A DNA stretch of 64,000 nt from Pantoea deleyi (lineage in GTDB: Bacteria > Pseudomonadota > Gammaproteobacteria > Enterobacterales > Enterobacteriaceae), in NCBI RefSeq assembly GCF_022647325.1, contig NZ_CP071405.1, positions 2,852,001-2,916,000 of the forward strand, in the 5' to 3' direction. The notes below the pieces were generated by a model. It saw only the letters and a list, made by a program, of their open reading frames with translations, did no database searches and was not told where the DNA came from. Positions 1 to 8,583 of this stretch are shown one piece after another. Within the stretch, counting starts at the first letter, position 1. Every line of letters begins with the position of its first letter. Position numbers and translations under genes: made by a program.

Positions 1-2
1 TT

Positions 3-236
3 GCTGATGAGCGCCGCCCCGGTCGACCCAAAACCAGTCCGCTTTCGCGTGATGAACAGCTGCGCATCAACAAGCGCAATCAACTGAAACGCGACAAAGG
101 GCGCGGACTTCGTCGTGTCGAGCTGAAAATGAACAGTGAAGCCGTCGATGCACTCAATACGCTGGCAGAACAGCGCAATCTCAGCCGCAGCGAACTGATT
201 GAACAGATGCTGCTGGCACAGCTCAAACTGGATTAA
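3..236 (+). CDS. ybfE: LexA-regulated protein YbfE, C-terminal part
   Basis: The reading frame is open from the first complete codon at position 3 to TAA at 234-236. The start lies outside the window, so only about 77 residues are seen. The visible part is basic (a run containing RRPGRPK near its start) and ends in a ribbon-helix-helix-like segment (RRVELKMNSEAVDAL, then SRSELIEQ), which suggests DNA binding. The sequence and its place directly before fldA match YbfE, a small SOS (LexA) regulated protein of enterobacteria with no firmly known function. The LexA box would be upstream and cannot be checked here. Confidence 0.85.
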   Translation, partial: ADERRPGRPKTSPLSRDEQLRINKRNQLKRDKGRGLRRVELKMNSEAVDALNTLAEQRNLSRSELIEQMLLAQLKLD

Positions 237-368
237 CGCGGGCAAACCGCACGCAGGAGCAAATGTCGAGGCTTTAACCGTTCCGCGGGTTTGCCTCGTC
301 TGCTATTATTCGCTGAATTGTGCTGCGGCACACATCTCATCATCAGGATTTAAGAGGTTATTTTACTC

Positions 369-899
369 ATGGCACTCGTAGGCATCTTCTTTGGCAGCGA
401 TACCGGCAACACCGAAAACATTGCAAAAATGATCCAGAAGCAGCTGGGTAAAGACGTTGCAGAAGTGCATGACATCGCGAAAAGCACAAAAGAAGATCTG
501 GAAGCGTTTGATATCCTGCTGCTGGGCATTCCGACCTGGTACTACGGTGAAGCGCAGTGCGACTGGGATGACTTCTTCCCGACGCTGGAAGAGATCGATT
601 TCAACGGCAAACTGGTTGCGCTGTTTGGCTGCGGCGACCAGGAAGATTACGCAGAGTACTTCTGTGACGCGATGGGTACCATTCGCGACATCATCGAGCC
701 ACACGGCGCGGTCATCGTCGGCCACTGGCCAACCGAAGGCTACCATTTTGAGGCTTCAAAAGGTCTGGCCGATGACAAACACTTCCTGGGTCTGGCCATT
801 GACGAAGATCGTCAGCCTGAACTGACCAGCCAGCGTGTTGAGCAGTGGGTTAAGCAGATCTTCGATGAGCTGCAGCTGAAAGAGATTCTGGAAGCCTGA
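369..899 (+). CDS. fldA: Flavodoxin 1 (FldA)
   Basis: FldA is a small FMN electron carrier in the cytoplasm. It donates electrons to pyruvate-formate lyase activation, methionine synthase, biotin synthase and the IspG/IspH isoprenoid steps. The 176-residue protein has the usual long-chain flavodoxin length. The FMN phosphate loop GSDTGNT lies at residues 9-15, and the flavin-stacking segments TWYYGE (near 57) and GCGDQEDYAEYF (near 90-100) are present. The start ATG follows an AGAGGTTA stretch. Position between ybfE and fur is the standard enterobacterial arrangement and links it to iron and superoxide responses. A 14-bp perfect hairpin follows the stop. Confidence 0.98.
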   Translation: MALVGIFFGSDTGNTENIAKMIQKQLGKDVAEVHDIAKSTKEDLEAFDILLLGIPTWYYGEAQCDWDDFFPTLEEIDFNGKLVALFGCGDQEDYAEYFCDAMGTIRDIIEPHGAVIVGHWPTEGYHFEASKGLADDKHFLGLAIDEDRQPELTSQRVEQWVKQIFDELQLKEILEA

Positions 900-907
900 T
901 CCTGCAT

Positions 908-939
908 GCCTCAATGTGAGCGCCAGCTCACATTGAGGC
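908..939. terminator. Perfect 14-bp hairpin after fldA
   Basis: The arms at 908-921 and 926-939 are perfectly complementary around a 4-nt loop. No run of T follows on the plus strand, so it is not a textbook intrinsic terminator. It may stabilise the 3' end of fldA mRNA or act with Rho. Confidence 0.5.
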
Positions 940-1157
940 AATGGAAATTCCTATAGAAATAATAGCCACATTTTTTTAACTTTCTCCGTTTAATCTGTAG
1001 AATACCCGCATCGATCTTCCGCGTATTTTCTCAGTCGGTAAGTCGAAGTGATGGTCAGACAGACTCTGCCAGAATCCTCCCCGGCCCGGTGACGAATCCC
1101 CTCTCGCCCAGGATGATTCAGGCACGCCCTCTGGTTTTCATTTCATCGCTTCAGCTT

Positions 1158-1163
1158 TATAAT
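1158..1163 (+). promoter_or_regulatory. Probable -10 element of the uof-fur promoter
   Basis: A perfect TATAAT hexamer lies 10 bp before the uof start codon. That would give a very short or nearly leaderless 5' UTR from this promoter, so a further promoter upstream is likely. No convincing TTGACA was seen at the right distance. The AT-rich repeat ATGAGA/ATGAGAATAA just after it may be part of a Fur autoregulatory site, but it is a weak match. Confidence 0.4.
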
Positions 1164-1172
1164 GAGACGCAA

Positions 1173-1253
1173 ATGAGAATAAGCGCAGATCGACATTCAG
1201 GGCGACAAGCCACAAAAGTGATATTAGTAACAGGACAAAATCCGCATGACTGA
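1173..1253 (+). CDS. uof: Upstream-of-fur leader peptide Uof (26 aa)
   Basis: A 26-codon frame runs from ATG at 1173 to TGA at 1251-1253, and its stop overlaps the fur start (ATGACTGA). In E. coli a short ORF called uof sits in the same place and is translationally coupled to fur. The small RNA RyhB blocks uof translation and so lowers Fur synthesis when iron is short. The C-terminal end here (VILVTGQNPHD) is encoded by the stretch just before fur that I recall as strongly conserved with E. coli. The peptide has no recognisable domain, and the act of translating it is probably what matters. RyhB pairing was not tested. Confidence 0.62.
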   Translation: MRISADRHSGRQATKVILVTGQNPHD

Positions 1254-1689
1254 CAACAACACCGCATTAAAGAAGGCTGGCCTGAAAGTAACGCTGCCCA
1301 GACTGAAAATTCTGGAAGTGCTTCAGGAACCTGAGTGCCATCACGTCAGTGCGGAAGATTTGTACAAACGCCTGATCGATATCGGCGAAGAGATTGGCCT
1401 GGCTACCGTTTACCGTGTTCTGAACCAGTTCGACGATGCGGGCATTGTCACGCGTCACAACTTTGAAGGCGGCAAATCTGTCTTCGAACTGACTCAGCAG
1501 CACCACCACGATCACCTGATCTGCCTGGATTGCGGCAAGGTTATCGAGTTCAGCGATGAATCTATCGAAACGCGTCAGCGCGAAATCGCGACCCGTCATG
1601 GCATCAAGCTGACCAACCACAGCCTCTATCTCTACGGCCACTGCACCGTGGGCGACTGCCGGGAAAACGAAAACCTGCACGACCAGTAA
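1246..1689 (+). CDS. fur: Ferric uptake regulator Fur
   Basis: Fur is the Fe(II)-dependent homodimeric repressor of iron uptake genes. The 147-residue protein has an N-terminal winged helix (about residues 1-80, with the recognition segment GLATVYRVLNQF) and a C-terminal metal and dimer domain. Metal ligands are visible as the HHHDH cluster near 87-90, the CLDC pair near 93-96 and the C-terminal pair in GHCTVGDC. Start and length match E. coli Fur (148 aa), and the gene is coupled to uof by a 4-base-type overlap. A strong terminator follows. One probable target in this window is the substrate-binding protein ending at 47288. Confidence 0.98.
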   Translation: MTDNNTALKKAGLKVTLPRLKILEVLQEPECHHVSAEDLYKRLIDIGEEIGLATVYRVLNQFDDAGIVTRHNFEGGKSVFELTQQHHHDHLICLDCGKVIEFSDESIETRQREIATRHGIKLTNHSLYLYGHCTVGDCRENENLHDQ

Positions 1690-1708
1690 TTCTGGCACGG
1701 CGGGATAC

Positions 1709-1739
1709 AAAAAAACCGGTGAATGCACCGGTTTTTTTT
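1709..1739. terminator. Bidirectional terminator between fur and an NTF2-like gene
   Basis: An A-tract, a short GC stem (ACCGGT / ACCGGT around GAATGC) and an 8-T run form a symmetrical intrinsic terminator. It serves fur on the plus strand and the convergent gene at 1759-2154 on the minus strand. Confidence 0.9.
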
Positions 1740-1758
1740 CGTCCATCGTATGGCCAGG

Positions 1759-2154
1759 TCAGGCGACCAGCGTCTCCTGCAGATAACGCCAGCGCGGAAT
1801 AGTGCTGCTGCAATCCAGAATCGCCAGAGAGATACGGCTCTGATTATTACCGTTCATCATCTGCATTTCGCGATACTGCACGGTGATCTCTTTTTCATGA
1901 TGCGACAGGACCACATGTTCACAGGTGGCGATACGCATCCCCTCCCGCTGCCCCTGCAGCTGCCGGAAAAGATCCTCGACGCCGTTAAGGTTGTACTCTT
2001 TGCCCTTCGGCGTCACCATGCGAAATTCGGGATGAAAATAGGACATCAGCAACTCAAAACTGTCATCAGAACCGGCCGCCTGATTAAAAATACGTTCAAT
2101 GAGCTGATGTAAAACGACGACACTGTGTCTGGCTTCCTGAGCGAGAGCATTCAT
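1759..2154 (-). CDS. NTF2-like / SnoaL-fold protein, DUF4440 type
   Basis: This 131-residue soluble protein has no signal peptide. An N-terminal helix with FNQAAGSDDSFELLMSYFHPEFRMVTPKG leads into alternating strands that look like the cone-shaped NTF2/SnoaL fold (DUF4440-type calcium/calmodulin kinase association domain). Such proteins are ligand-binding or small enzymes of varied function, and no substrate can be named here. The start ATG at 2154 has a good ribosome binding site (AAGGA) on the minus strand. It stands alone, convergent with fur and sharing its terminator, and has no E. coli counterpart at this place. Confidence 0.7.
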   Translation of the reverse strand: MNALAQEARHSVVVLHQLIERIFNQAAGSDDSFELLMSYFHPEFRMVTPKGKEYNLNGVEDLFRQLQGQREGMRIATCEHVVLSHHEKEITVQYREMQMMNGNNQSRISLAILDCSSTIPRWRYLQETLVA

Positions 2155-2331
2155 TTTTTTTCCTTCTGTAACCCGCTTTGCGACCTCTGAGAGCGCATAG
2201 CCTACCTGAAAGCGGCTAATTCACACCCTGAAATTGATTAATTTTTTTAAACTCAGATTACTCTCACGGGGGGTGCGGATGCGGTTGCGGTTAGTACAGA
2301 ATAAACGTCGGTGATGATGAAAATCGGGGCA

Positions 2332-2360
2332 ATAAAAAAGGGCGATAAATCGCCCTTTTG
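2332..2360 (-). terminator. Terminator of glnS
   Basis: The stem AAGGGCGAT / ATCGCCCTT has a two-base loop and is flanked by A and T tracts. It lies 30 bases past the glnS stop, so on the minus strand it ends with a T run and acts as an intrinsic terminator. Confidence 0.85.
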
Positions 2361-2389
2361 CCATTTTATGGGGTCAGCCCCGGATGCTA

Positions 2390-4057
2390 TTATTCGCCGG
2401 TTTTCGCCCAAGTATCGCGAAGACCGACGGTGCGGTTAAACACCAGCTGCGACGGCTTCGAGTAAACGCTGTCGGCGCAGAAATAGCCTTCGCGTTCGAA
2501 CTGGAACGGTACACCCGGTTCCGCATCGCGCAGGCCCGGCTCGACGAAGCCATTTTTGATGGTCAGCGACGCCGGGTTGATCACCGCCAGGAAGTCCTCG
2601 GCCGCGCCCGGGTTTGGCACACTGAACAGACGATCATACAGGCGGAACTCAGCAGGCTGCGCATGATCCGCCGAAACCCAGTGAATCACCCCTTTGACCT
2701 TGCGGCCATCGGCCGGATCTTTGCTCAGCGTATCGACATCGCTGGTGCAGTAGATGCAGGTGATGTTACCCGCTTCATCTTTGGCGACGCGCTCGGCACG
2801 AATCACATAGGCGTTGCGCAGGCGAACCTCTTTGCCCAGCACCAGACGCTTATACTGCTTGTTCGCCTCTTCGCGGAAGTCCGCGCGATCGATCCAGATT
2901 TCGCGGCTGAACGGCACGTCACGCGTGCCCATCTCCGGTTTGCCCGGATGATTTGGCATGGTGATAACTTCGTTGTGGCCCGCTGGCAGGTTCTCGATCA
3001 CGATTTTAAGCGGATCCAGCACGGCCATGGCGCGTGGCGCATTCTCGTTGAGATCGTCACGGATGCACGATTCCAGCGACGCCATCTCCACGATGTTGTC
3101 CTGCTTGGTGACGCCAATGCGACGGCAGAACTCACGGATAGAGGCGGCGGTATAGCCACGACGACGCAGGCCCGACACGGTCAGCATACGCGGATCATCC
3201 CAGCCTTCGACATGCTTCTCGGTCACCAGCTGGGTGAGTTTGCGTTTTGACATCACCGCATACTCCAGGTTCAGACGCGAGAACTCATACTGACGCGGAT
3301 GCGCCGGAATGGTGATGTTATCCAGCACCCAGTCGTAGAGACGGCGGTTGTCCTGGAACTCCAGCGTACAGAGCGAGTGCGTAATGCCTTCCAGCGCATC
3401 GGAGATACAGTGGGTGAAGTCATACATCGGGTAGATGCACCACTTGTTGCCCGTCTGGTGATGCTCCGCGAACTTGATACGGTAGAGCACCGGATCGCGC
3501 ATCACGATGAAGTTTGAAGCCATGTCGATTTTAGCGCGCAGGCAGGCGGTGCCTTCGGCGAACTCACCGTCACGCATTTTCCCGAACAGCGCCAGGTTCT
3601 CTTCCACGCTGCGGTCGCGATAGGGGCTGTTTTTACCCGCCTCTTTCAGGGTGCCGCGATATTCACGGATCTGATCCGGGCTCAGCTCATCGACGTAGGC
3701 CAGTCCTTTAGAGATCAGCTCAACGGCGAAGTGATAGAGCTGATCAAAATAGTCTGATGAGTAACGGACGTCACCGCTCCACTCAAAACCCAGCCACTGG
3801 ACGTCACGCTTGATGGATTCAACGAACTCGATATCCTCTTTGACCGGATTGGTGTCGTCAAAACGCAGGTTGCATTGACCCTGATAATCCTGGGCGATGC
3901 CAAAATTCAGACAGATCGATTTCGCATGACCAATATGCAGATAGCCATTGGGCTCTGGCGGAAAACGGGTATGCACGCTGCTGTGCTTGCCGCTCGCCAA
4001 ATCTTCGTCGATGATCTGACGAATAAAGTTAGTTGGGCGGGCTTCAGCCTCACTCAT
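2390..4057 (-). CDS. glnS: Glutaminyl-tRNA synthetase
   Basis: GlnS charges tRNA-Gln with glutamine in the cytoplasm and is a class I synthetase. The start was set at 4057, giving 555 residues with N-terminus [11 protein letters not shown], equal in length to the E. coli enzyme. The frame could extend 21 codons upstream, but that extension has no family match and a GAGG ribosome binding site precedes 4057. The HIGH signature is at 41-44 ([12 protein letters not shown]) and the KMSKS equivalent is VMSKRKL near 270. The anticodon-binding beta-barrels fill the C-terminal half. It is monocistronic, with its own terminator, and the tRNA-Gln genes it serves are 10 kb away in this window. Confidence 0.98.
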   Translation of the reverse strand: MSEAEARPTNFIRQIIDEDLASGKHSSVHTRFPPEPNGYLHIGHAKSICLNFGIAQDYQGQCNLRFDDTNPVKEDIEFVESIKRDVQWLGFEWSGDVRYSSDYFDQLYHFAVELISKGLAYVDELSPDQIREYRGTLKEAGKNSPYRDRSVEENLALFGKMRDGEFAEGTACLRAKIDMASNFIVMRDPVLYRIKFAEHHQTGNKWCIYPMYDFTHCISDALEGITHSLCTLEFQDNRRLYDWVLDNITIPAHPRQYEFSRLNLEYAVMSKRKLTQLVTEKHVEGWDDPRMLTVSGLRRRGYTAASIREFCRRIGVTKQDNIVEMASLESCIRDDLNENAPRAMAVLDPLKIVIENLPAGHNEVITMPNHPGKPEMGTRDVPFSREIWIDRADFREEANKQYKRLVLGKEVRLRNAYVIRAERVAKDEAGNITCIYCTSDVDTLSKDPADGRKVKGVIHWVSADHAQPAEFRLYDRLFSVPNPGAAEDFLAVINPASLTIKNGFVEPGLRDAEPGVPFQFEREGYFCADSVYSKPSQLVFNRTVGLRDTWAKTGE

Positions 4058-4159
4058 CTCAAAAATCCTCAATACGAATAACGGGTGATTTGTACCACGA
4101 AGTAACGGAGTATGATCCACAAAGCGTCTGAGGGAAACAACCGTTTGTTAAGCCTTTAA

Positions 4160-4189
4160 AACAAAAAAGGCAGGAATCGCTTCCTGCCT
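4160..4189 (-). terminator. Terminator of nagE
   Basis: The perfect 8-bp stem GGCAGGAA / TTCCTGCC around a TCGC loop is followed on the minus strand by a T6 run and more T. It lies 20 bases past the nagE stop codon. Confidence 0.9.
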
Positions 4190-4209
4190 GTGGGGTTCTG
4201 TTGCGGGGA

Positions 4210-6237
4210 TTAGCCTTTCACTTCGTACAGCGGGGTTTCGCCTGCCACGACCTGCCCCTGGGCCAGCAGCGTCAGACCGGCGAAATCATCGCTGTTGCTG
4301 ACCACGACCGGACTCACCATGGAGCGCGCGTTGGCGTTGAGGAAATCCAGGTCCATCTCCAGCACAGGCTGACCGGCGACCACGCTGGCCCCCTCCTCCA
4401 CCAGACGGGTAAAGCCTTTGCCGTCCAGCGCCACGGTATCCAGCCCCATGTGCACCACAATCTCCACGCCGTTGTCCGTTTCCAGGCAGAAGGCGTGATT
4501 GGTGTTGAAGATTTTCACCACGGTGCCCGCAATCGGCGCCACGACACGCTTGTCGCTGGGTTTGATCGCCAGACCGTCGCCTACCGCTTTGCTGGCAAAG
4601 GCTTCATCCGGAACCGCTTCCAGCGCCACAACTTCACCGGAAACCGGTGCCAGCAGGGTCGCGATAACCCGCTTCTCACTGTTCAGCACCGCCTGCGGTT
4701 TGACTTCCGGCTCGGCTGGCGCGCTGCCGGTCGCGGCGGCCGCAACCGGCCCCTTGGTCAGCACTTTTTTCATGGCGGACGCGATGCTTTCAGCCTGGGT
4801 GCCGACGATAATCTGCACGCTCTGTTTGTTAAGGCGAATCACGCCGGAGGCACCGAGGCGTTTCGCCACGCCCTCATTTACCTGGGCGGAGTCGTTCACG
4901 TTGAGGCGCAGACGGGTAATACAGGCGTCGATGCCGGTCAGGTTGGTCGAGCCCCCTACCGCACCAATGTAGCGGCGCGCCAGAGATTCGGTCGCCGTCT
5001 CATCGCTACCGGTTTTGTCTACGTTGACGTCATAGCCATCACTTTCATCACCCGCTACCGCCAGCTCACGGCCTGGCGTCATCAGGTTGAATTTTTTGAT
5101 GGTGAAGCGGAAGACCACATAGTAGATGGCGAAGAAGACCAGCCCCTGCGGGATCAGCATATACCAGTGTGTGGCCAGCGGGTTGCGGGTTGAGAGCACC
5201 ATATCCACCAGCCCGGCGCTGAAGCCAAATCCCGCGATCCAGTGCATGCTGGCGGCGATAAAGACGGAGAGCCCGGTCAGCACCGCATGGATCAGATAGA
5301 GCACCGGCGCGACGAACATGAAGGAGAACTCCAGCGGTTCGGTGATGCCGGTAAAGAAAGCAGCAAACGCCGCGGCCAGCATGATACTGCCCACTTTGAC
5401 GCGGTTCTCAGGACGTGCGCAGTGGTAAATCGCCAGCGCGGCACCCGGCAGACCAAACATCATAATCGGGAAGAAGCCCGCCTGATAACGACCGGTGATC
5501 CCCACGGTAGCCGTGCCGTCCGCCAGTGACTGCGCGCCGCCGAGGAACTTCGGAATGTCGTTAATACCGGCCACATCAAACCAGAACACGGAGTTCAGAG
5601 CGTGATGCAGACCAACCGGGATCAGCAGACGGTTAAAGAAGGCGTAGATACCGGCGCCGACAGAGCCGAGTTTCTGGATATGTTCCCCGAAGCCGACCAG
5701 ACCGTTGAAGATCACCGGCCAGATATACATCAGGATAAACGCCACCAGAATCATCAGGAACGAAACCAGGATCGGCACCAGCCGGCGTCCGCTGAAGAAG
5801 GAGAGCGCTTTGGGCAGTTCGACGTGGCTGAAGCGGTTATAGACCTCAGCCGAGAGGATCCCGACCAGAATACCGACAAACTGGTTGTTGATCTTGCCAA
5901 AGGCCACGGGCACCTGATCGACCGGCATCTTCTGTATCATCGCCACCGCAGCGGGTGAGCAGAGCGTGGTGACCACCAGGAAGCCGACAAAACCGGTCAG
6001 CGCGGCTGCACCATCTTTATCTTTTGACATGCCGTAGGCGACACCAATCGCAAACAGCACTGACATGTTTTCGATAATGGCGGCACCCGATTTGATCAGC
6101 AGTGCGGCCAGCGCATTGCCCGCCCCCCAGCTGTTCGGATCAATCCAGTAACCGACCCCCATCAGGATGGCTGCTGCTGGCAGGGTTGCCACCGGCACCA
6201 TCAGTGCGCGCCCCACCTTCTGTAAGTAACCTAACAT
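4210..6237 (-). CDS. nagE: PTS N-acetylglucosamine transporter, EIICBA
   Basis: NagE takes up N-acetylglucosamine across the inner membrane and phosphorylates it to GlcNAc-6-P with phosphate passed from HPr. The 675 residues are one fused chain. A membrane EIIC domain occupies about 1-370 (many hydrophobic spans, ITEPLEF motif). EIIB lies at about 415-500, with its phosphocysteine in GIDACITRLRLNV. EIIA is at about 530-675, with its active histidine in EIVVHMGLDTV. E. coli NagE has 648 residues; the extra length is mostly in the Ala/Pro-rich EIIB-EIIA linker and the EIIC-EIIB linker. It is transcribed divergently from nagBACD, with shared operators between them. Confidence 0.97.
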   Translation of the reverse strand: MLGYLQKVGRALMVPVATLPAAAILMGVGYWIDPNSWGAGNALAALLIKSGAAIIENMSVLFAIGVAYGMSKDKDGAAALTGFVGFLVVTTLCSPAAVAMIQKMPVDQVPVAFGKINNQFVGILVGILSAEVYNRFSHVELPKALSFFSGRRLVPILVSFLMILVAFILMYIWPVIFNGLVGFGEHIQKLGSVGAGIYAFFNRLLIPVGLHHALNSVFWFDVAGINDIPKFLGGAQSLADGTATVGITGRYQAGFFPIMMFGLPGAALAIYHCARPENRVKVGSIMLAAAFAAFFTGITEPLEFSFMFVAPVLYLIHAVLTGLSVFIAASMHWIAGFGFSAGLVDMVLSTRNPLATHWYMLIPQGLVFFAIYYVVFRFTIKKFNLMTPGRELAVAGDESDGYDVNVDKTGSDETATESLARRYIGAVGGSTNLTGIDACITRLRLNVNDSAQVNEGVAKRLGASGVIRLNKQSVQIIVGTQAESIASAMKKVLTKGPVAAAATGSAPAEPEVKPQAVLNSEKRVIATLLAPVSGEVVALEAVPDEAFASKAVGDGLAIKPSDKRVVAPIAGTVVKIFNTNHAFCLETDNGVEIVVHMGLDTVALDGKGFTRLVEEGASVVAGQPVLEMDLDFLNANARSMVSPVVVSNSDDFAGLTLLAQGQVVAGETPLYEVKG

Positions 6238-6313
6238 ACCCCTTCCCCCTATGAACCTGACTTGTCGCTTTGCGCCGCTTAATGTTGTTATGTCAGCTGC
6301 AAAGATCGTTAAT

Positions 6314-6339
6314 ACACTTCATATCACGCAGCGAAGTGT
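6314..6339. repeat. 7-bp inverted repeat in the nagE leader
   Basis: ACACTTC at 6314-6320 and GAAGTGT at 6333-6339 are perfectly complementary, 12 bases apart. They lie between the nagE start and the NagC-type operator, so they would form a stem in the nagE 5' UTR or a protein site. No known role is claimed. Confidence 0.4.
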
Positions 6340-6348
6340 AATGATAAA

Positions 6349-6369
6349 TTAATTCGCCTCGCAAATTAA
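6349..6369. promoter_or_regulatory. NagC-type operator, nagE side
   Basis: TTAATTCGC-CTC-GCAAATTAA is a near-perfect 21-bp palindrome of the AT-flanked, CG-centred type bound by the ROK repressor NagC. In E. coli NagC binds two operators in the nagE-nagB gap and loops the DNA between them. Position upstream of nagE fits that model. The assignment rests on memory of the consensus. Confidence 0.75.
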
Positions 6370-6378
6370 AACCCTGGT

Positions 6379-6400
6379 AAATGTGATTTTTATCACTAAA
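6379..6400. promoter_or_regulatory. CRP-cAMP site in the nagE-nagB control region
   Basis: AAATGTGATTTTTATCACTAAA matches the 22-bp CRP consensus well, with TGTGA and TCACT half sites spaced six bases apart. It lies between the two NagC-type operators, as the activator site does in E. coli, and should tie both nag units to catabolite repression. Confidence 0.8.
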
Positions 6401-6442
6401 AAACATCGTATCACACGGCAACATCTGGCTATGGCCGCAAAC

Positions 6443-6464
6443 TTATTTTATGATTCGAAATATT
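6443..6464. promoter_or_regulatory. Second NagC-type operator, nagB side
   Basis: TTATTTTATGATTCGAAATATT is an imperfect palindrome with the TTATTT and AAATA flanks of NagC operators. It lies about 94 bp from the centre of the first operator and about 100 bp before nagB, so a repression loop across the divergent promoters is plausible. Confidence 0.6.
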
Positions 6465-6564
6465 GAATTCTGCGCGGGCCGTCGCGAGAATAAGCCTCAG
6501 GTTCAGGCTGATGAGTAACGCAACGGCTTAGCACTCCCCCTTTCTGTTTTCAATGAGGTGAAAC

Positions 6565-7365
6565 ATGAGACTGATTCCTTTAGCGACCCCGACTCAGGTA
6601 GGCAAATGGGCTGCCCGACACATTGTTAACCGCATCAACGCGTTTAACCCGACGGCGGACAGGCCGTTCGTCCTGGGGCTGCCGACCGGCGGAACTCCCC
6701 TGGAGGCGTACAAGCACCTTATCGAGATGCACAAAGCGGGCCAGGTCAGTTTTAAACACGTCGTCACCTTCAATATGGATGAATATGTTGGCCTGCCAAA
6801 AGAGCACCCGGAGAGCTATCACAGCTTCATGTACCGTAATTTCTTCGATCATGTTGATATTCAACCGGAAAATATCAACCTGCTGAATGGTAATGCACCG
6901 GATATTGACGCAGAATGTCGCCAGTACGAAGAGAAAATTCGCGCGCTGGGTAAAATACACCTGTTTATGGGCGGTGTCGGCAATGATGGCCATATCGCCT
7001 TTAACGAACCGGCTTCGTCGCTGGCTTCCCGTACCCGCATTAAAACGCTGACCCATGACACCCGTGTGGCGAACTCTCGCTTCTTCAACGGCGATGTTGA
7101 TCAGGTGCCTAAATATGCGCTGACGGTCGGCGTCGGCACGCTGCTGGATGCCGAAGAAGTGATGATTCTGGTGACCGGCCATGTGAAAGCGCAGGCCCTG
7201 CAGGCGGCCGTCGAAGGCAACGTCAACCACATGTGGACCATCAGCTGTCTGCAGCTGCACGCAAAATCGGTGGTGGTGTGTGATGAACCCGCCACCATGG
7301 AACTGAAAGTGAAAACCGTGAAATATTTCCGCGAAATGGAAGCGGAAAATATGAAAGGCGTGTAA
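6565..7365 (+). CDS. nagB: Glucosamine-6-phosphate deaminase
   Basis: NagB converts glucosamine-6-phosphate to fructose-6-phosphate and ammonia, the last step of amino-sugar catabolism. The 266-residue length equals the E. coli hexameric enzyme. The catalytic residues are all visible: D72 in FNMDEYVG, and D141, H143 and E148 in [10 protein letters not shown]. The start follows a GAGGTGAAAC ribosome binding site. It is the first gene of nagBACD and is expected to be derepressed when GlcNAc-6-P binds NagC. An intercistronic hairpin follows before nagA. Confidence 0.99.
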   Translation: MRLIPLATPTQVGKWAARHIVNRINAFNPTADRPFVLGLPTGGTPLEAYKHLIEMHKAGQVSFKHVVTFNMDEYVGLPKEHPESYHSFMYRNFFDHVDIQPENINLLNGNAPDIDAECRQYEEKIRALGKIHLFMGGVGNDGHIAFNEPASSLASRTRIKTLTHDTRVANSRFFNGDVDQVPKYALTVGVGTLLDAEEVMILVTGHVKAQALQAAVEGNVNHMWTISCLQLHAKSVVVCDEPATMELKVKTVKYFREMEAENMKGV

Positions 7366-7381
7366 CAGAACATTGCCATGC

Positions 7382-7408
7382 CCTGCTGTTACCCTGTGTG
7401 GCAGCAGG
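7382..7408 (+). other. Intercistronic hairpin between nagB and nagA
   Basis: CCTGCTG (7382-7388) and CAGCAGG (7402-7408) are perfectly complementary, with a 13-base loop. The stem ends 19 bases before the nagA ATG. It may adjust nagA expression or protect nagB mRNA. It has no T tract and should not stop transcription. Confidence 0.4.
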
Positions 7409-7427
7409 CCTGGACGGGAGAAAAAAG

Positions 7428-8576
7428 ATGTACGCATTAGTAAACGGCCGAATCTACAGTGGCCACGAGGTTCTGGATAATCACGCGGTCGTGATTGCTG
7501 ACGGACGGATTGCGCGCGTCTGCCCGCGCGAGGCGCTCCCGGCCACGGTTGCGCAGCGGGATATGGCGGGCGCGCTGATTGCGCCCGGCTTTATCGACCT
7601 TCAGCTCAACGGCTGCGGCGGCGTGCAGTTCAATGACAGCCTTGAGGCGCTCAGCGTGGAAACACTGGAAACGATGCAGCGCGCGAATGAGAAGTCCGGC
7701 TGCACCAGCTTCTTACCGACACTCATCACCAGCAGCGACGCCCTGATGAAACGGGCGATTGAGACCATGCGCGCCTATCTGCAGAAGCATCAGCATCAGG
7801 CGCTGGGCCTGCATCTGGAAGGTCCCTGGCTGAGCAAGGCGAAAAAAGGCACCCACGATCCGGCGCTGATCCGCCTGCCCGATGCAGAGATGGTGGCCTA
7901 TCTCTGCGCCAATGCGGATGTCATTACCAAAGTGACCCTGGCTCCCGAAAATGCCGGCAGCGACGTGATTCGTCAGCTGACCGACGCCGGAATCATCGTC
8001 TCAGCCGGTCACTCTAATGCGACTTATGAAGAGGCGAAAGCGGGCTTTTCTGCAGGGATCCGGTTCGCCACCCATCTCTACAATGCGATGCCCGCCTTTG
8101 CCGGACGTGAACCGGGCCTTATCGGTGCGCTGTTTGATGCGCCTGATGTATACTGCGGCATCATTGCAGATGGTTTACATGTACATTACGCTAACGTGCG
8201 CAATGCAAAACGTATTAAAGGTGACAAACTGGTGCTGGTAACCGATGCCACCGCACCGGCAGGCGCCGACATCAGCGAGTTTATTTTTGCAGGTAAAACA
8301 ATCTACTATCGTGACGGGCTCTGTGTTGACGAAAACGGCACACTGAGCGGTTCTGCCCTGACGATGATTGAAGCGGTGCAGAACAGCGTTGAGCATGTGG
8401 GTATCGCACTGGATGAAGCGTTACGCATGGCAACCCTCTACCCGGCACGGGCGATGGGCGTGGAAAGGCAGTTAGGCTCGATCGAAGCAGGAAAAATCGC
8501 GAACCTGACTGTGTTTACGCGCGACTTTAAAATCATTAAGACGTTTGTCAACGGAGACGACGTCCTGAGCGAGTAA
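7428..8576 (+). CDS. nagA: N-acetylglucosamine-6-phosphate deacetylase
   Basis: NagA removes acetate from GlcNAc-6-P to give glucosamine-6-P for NagB, and in doing so destroys the NagC inducer. The start was set at ATG 7428, giving 382 residues as in E. coli. The frame is open 10 codons further up, but GGGAG lies just before this ATG. Amidohydrolase features are visible: [10 protein letters not shown], the metal ligand glutamate in LEGPW, the histidines in SAGHSNAT and ATHLYNAM, and the catalytic aspartate in VTDATAPAG. The GFIDLQLNG form (lacking an HxH pair) is typical of the single-metal enterobacterial enzymes. nagC begins 7 bases after its stop. Confidence 0.98.
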   Translation: MYALVNGRIYSGHEVLDNHAVVIADGRIARVCPREALPATVAQRDMAGALIAPGFIDLQLNGCGGVQFNDSLEALSVETLETMQRANEKSGCTSFLPTLITSSDALMKRAIETMRAYLQKHQHQALGLHLEGPWLSKAKKGTHDPALIRLPDAEMVAYLCANADVITKVTLAPENAGSDVIRQLTDAGIIVSAGHSNATYEEAKAGFSAGIRFATHLYNAMPAFAGREPGLIGALFDAPDVYCGIIADGLHVHYANVRNAKRIKGDKLVLVTDATAPAGADISEFIFAGKTIYYRDGLCVDENGTLSGSALTMIEAVQNSVEHVGIALDEALRMATLYPARAMGVERQLGSIEAGKIANLTVFTRDFKIIKTFVNGDDVLSE

Positions 8577-8583
8577 GCACTGA

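Noticed and set aside
2384-3250. Long plus-strand open frame opposite glnS (288 codons)
   Set aside because: It is an antisense shadow of a certain gene, with His/Arg/Ala-rich composition and no ribosome binding site.
4201-5193. 330-codon frame opposite nagE
   Set aside because: It lies entirely within the coding region of nagE and has the composition of a reverse-strand shadow in high-GC3 DNA.
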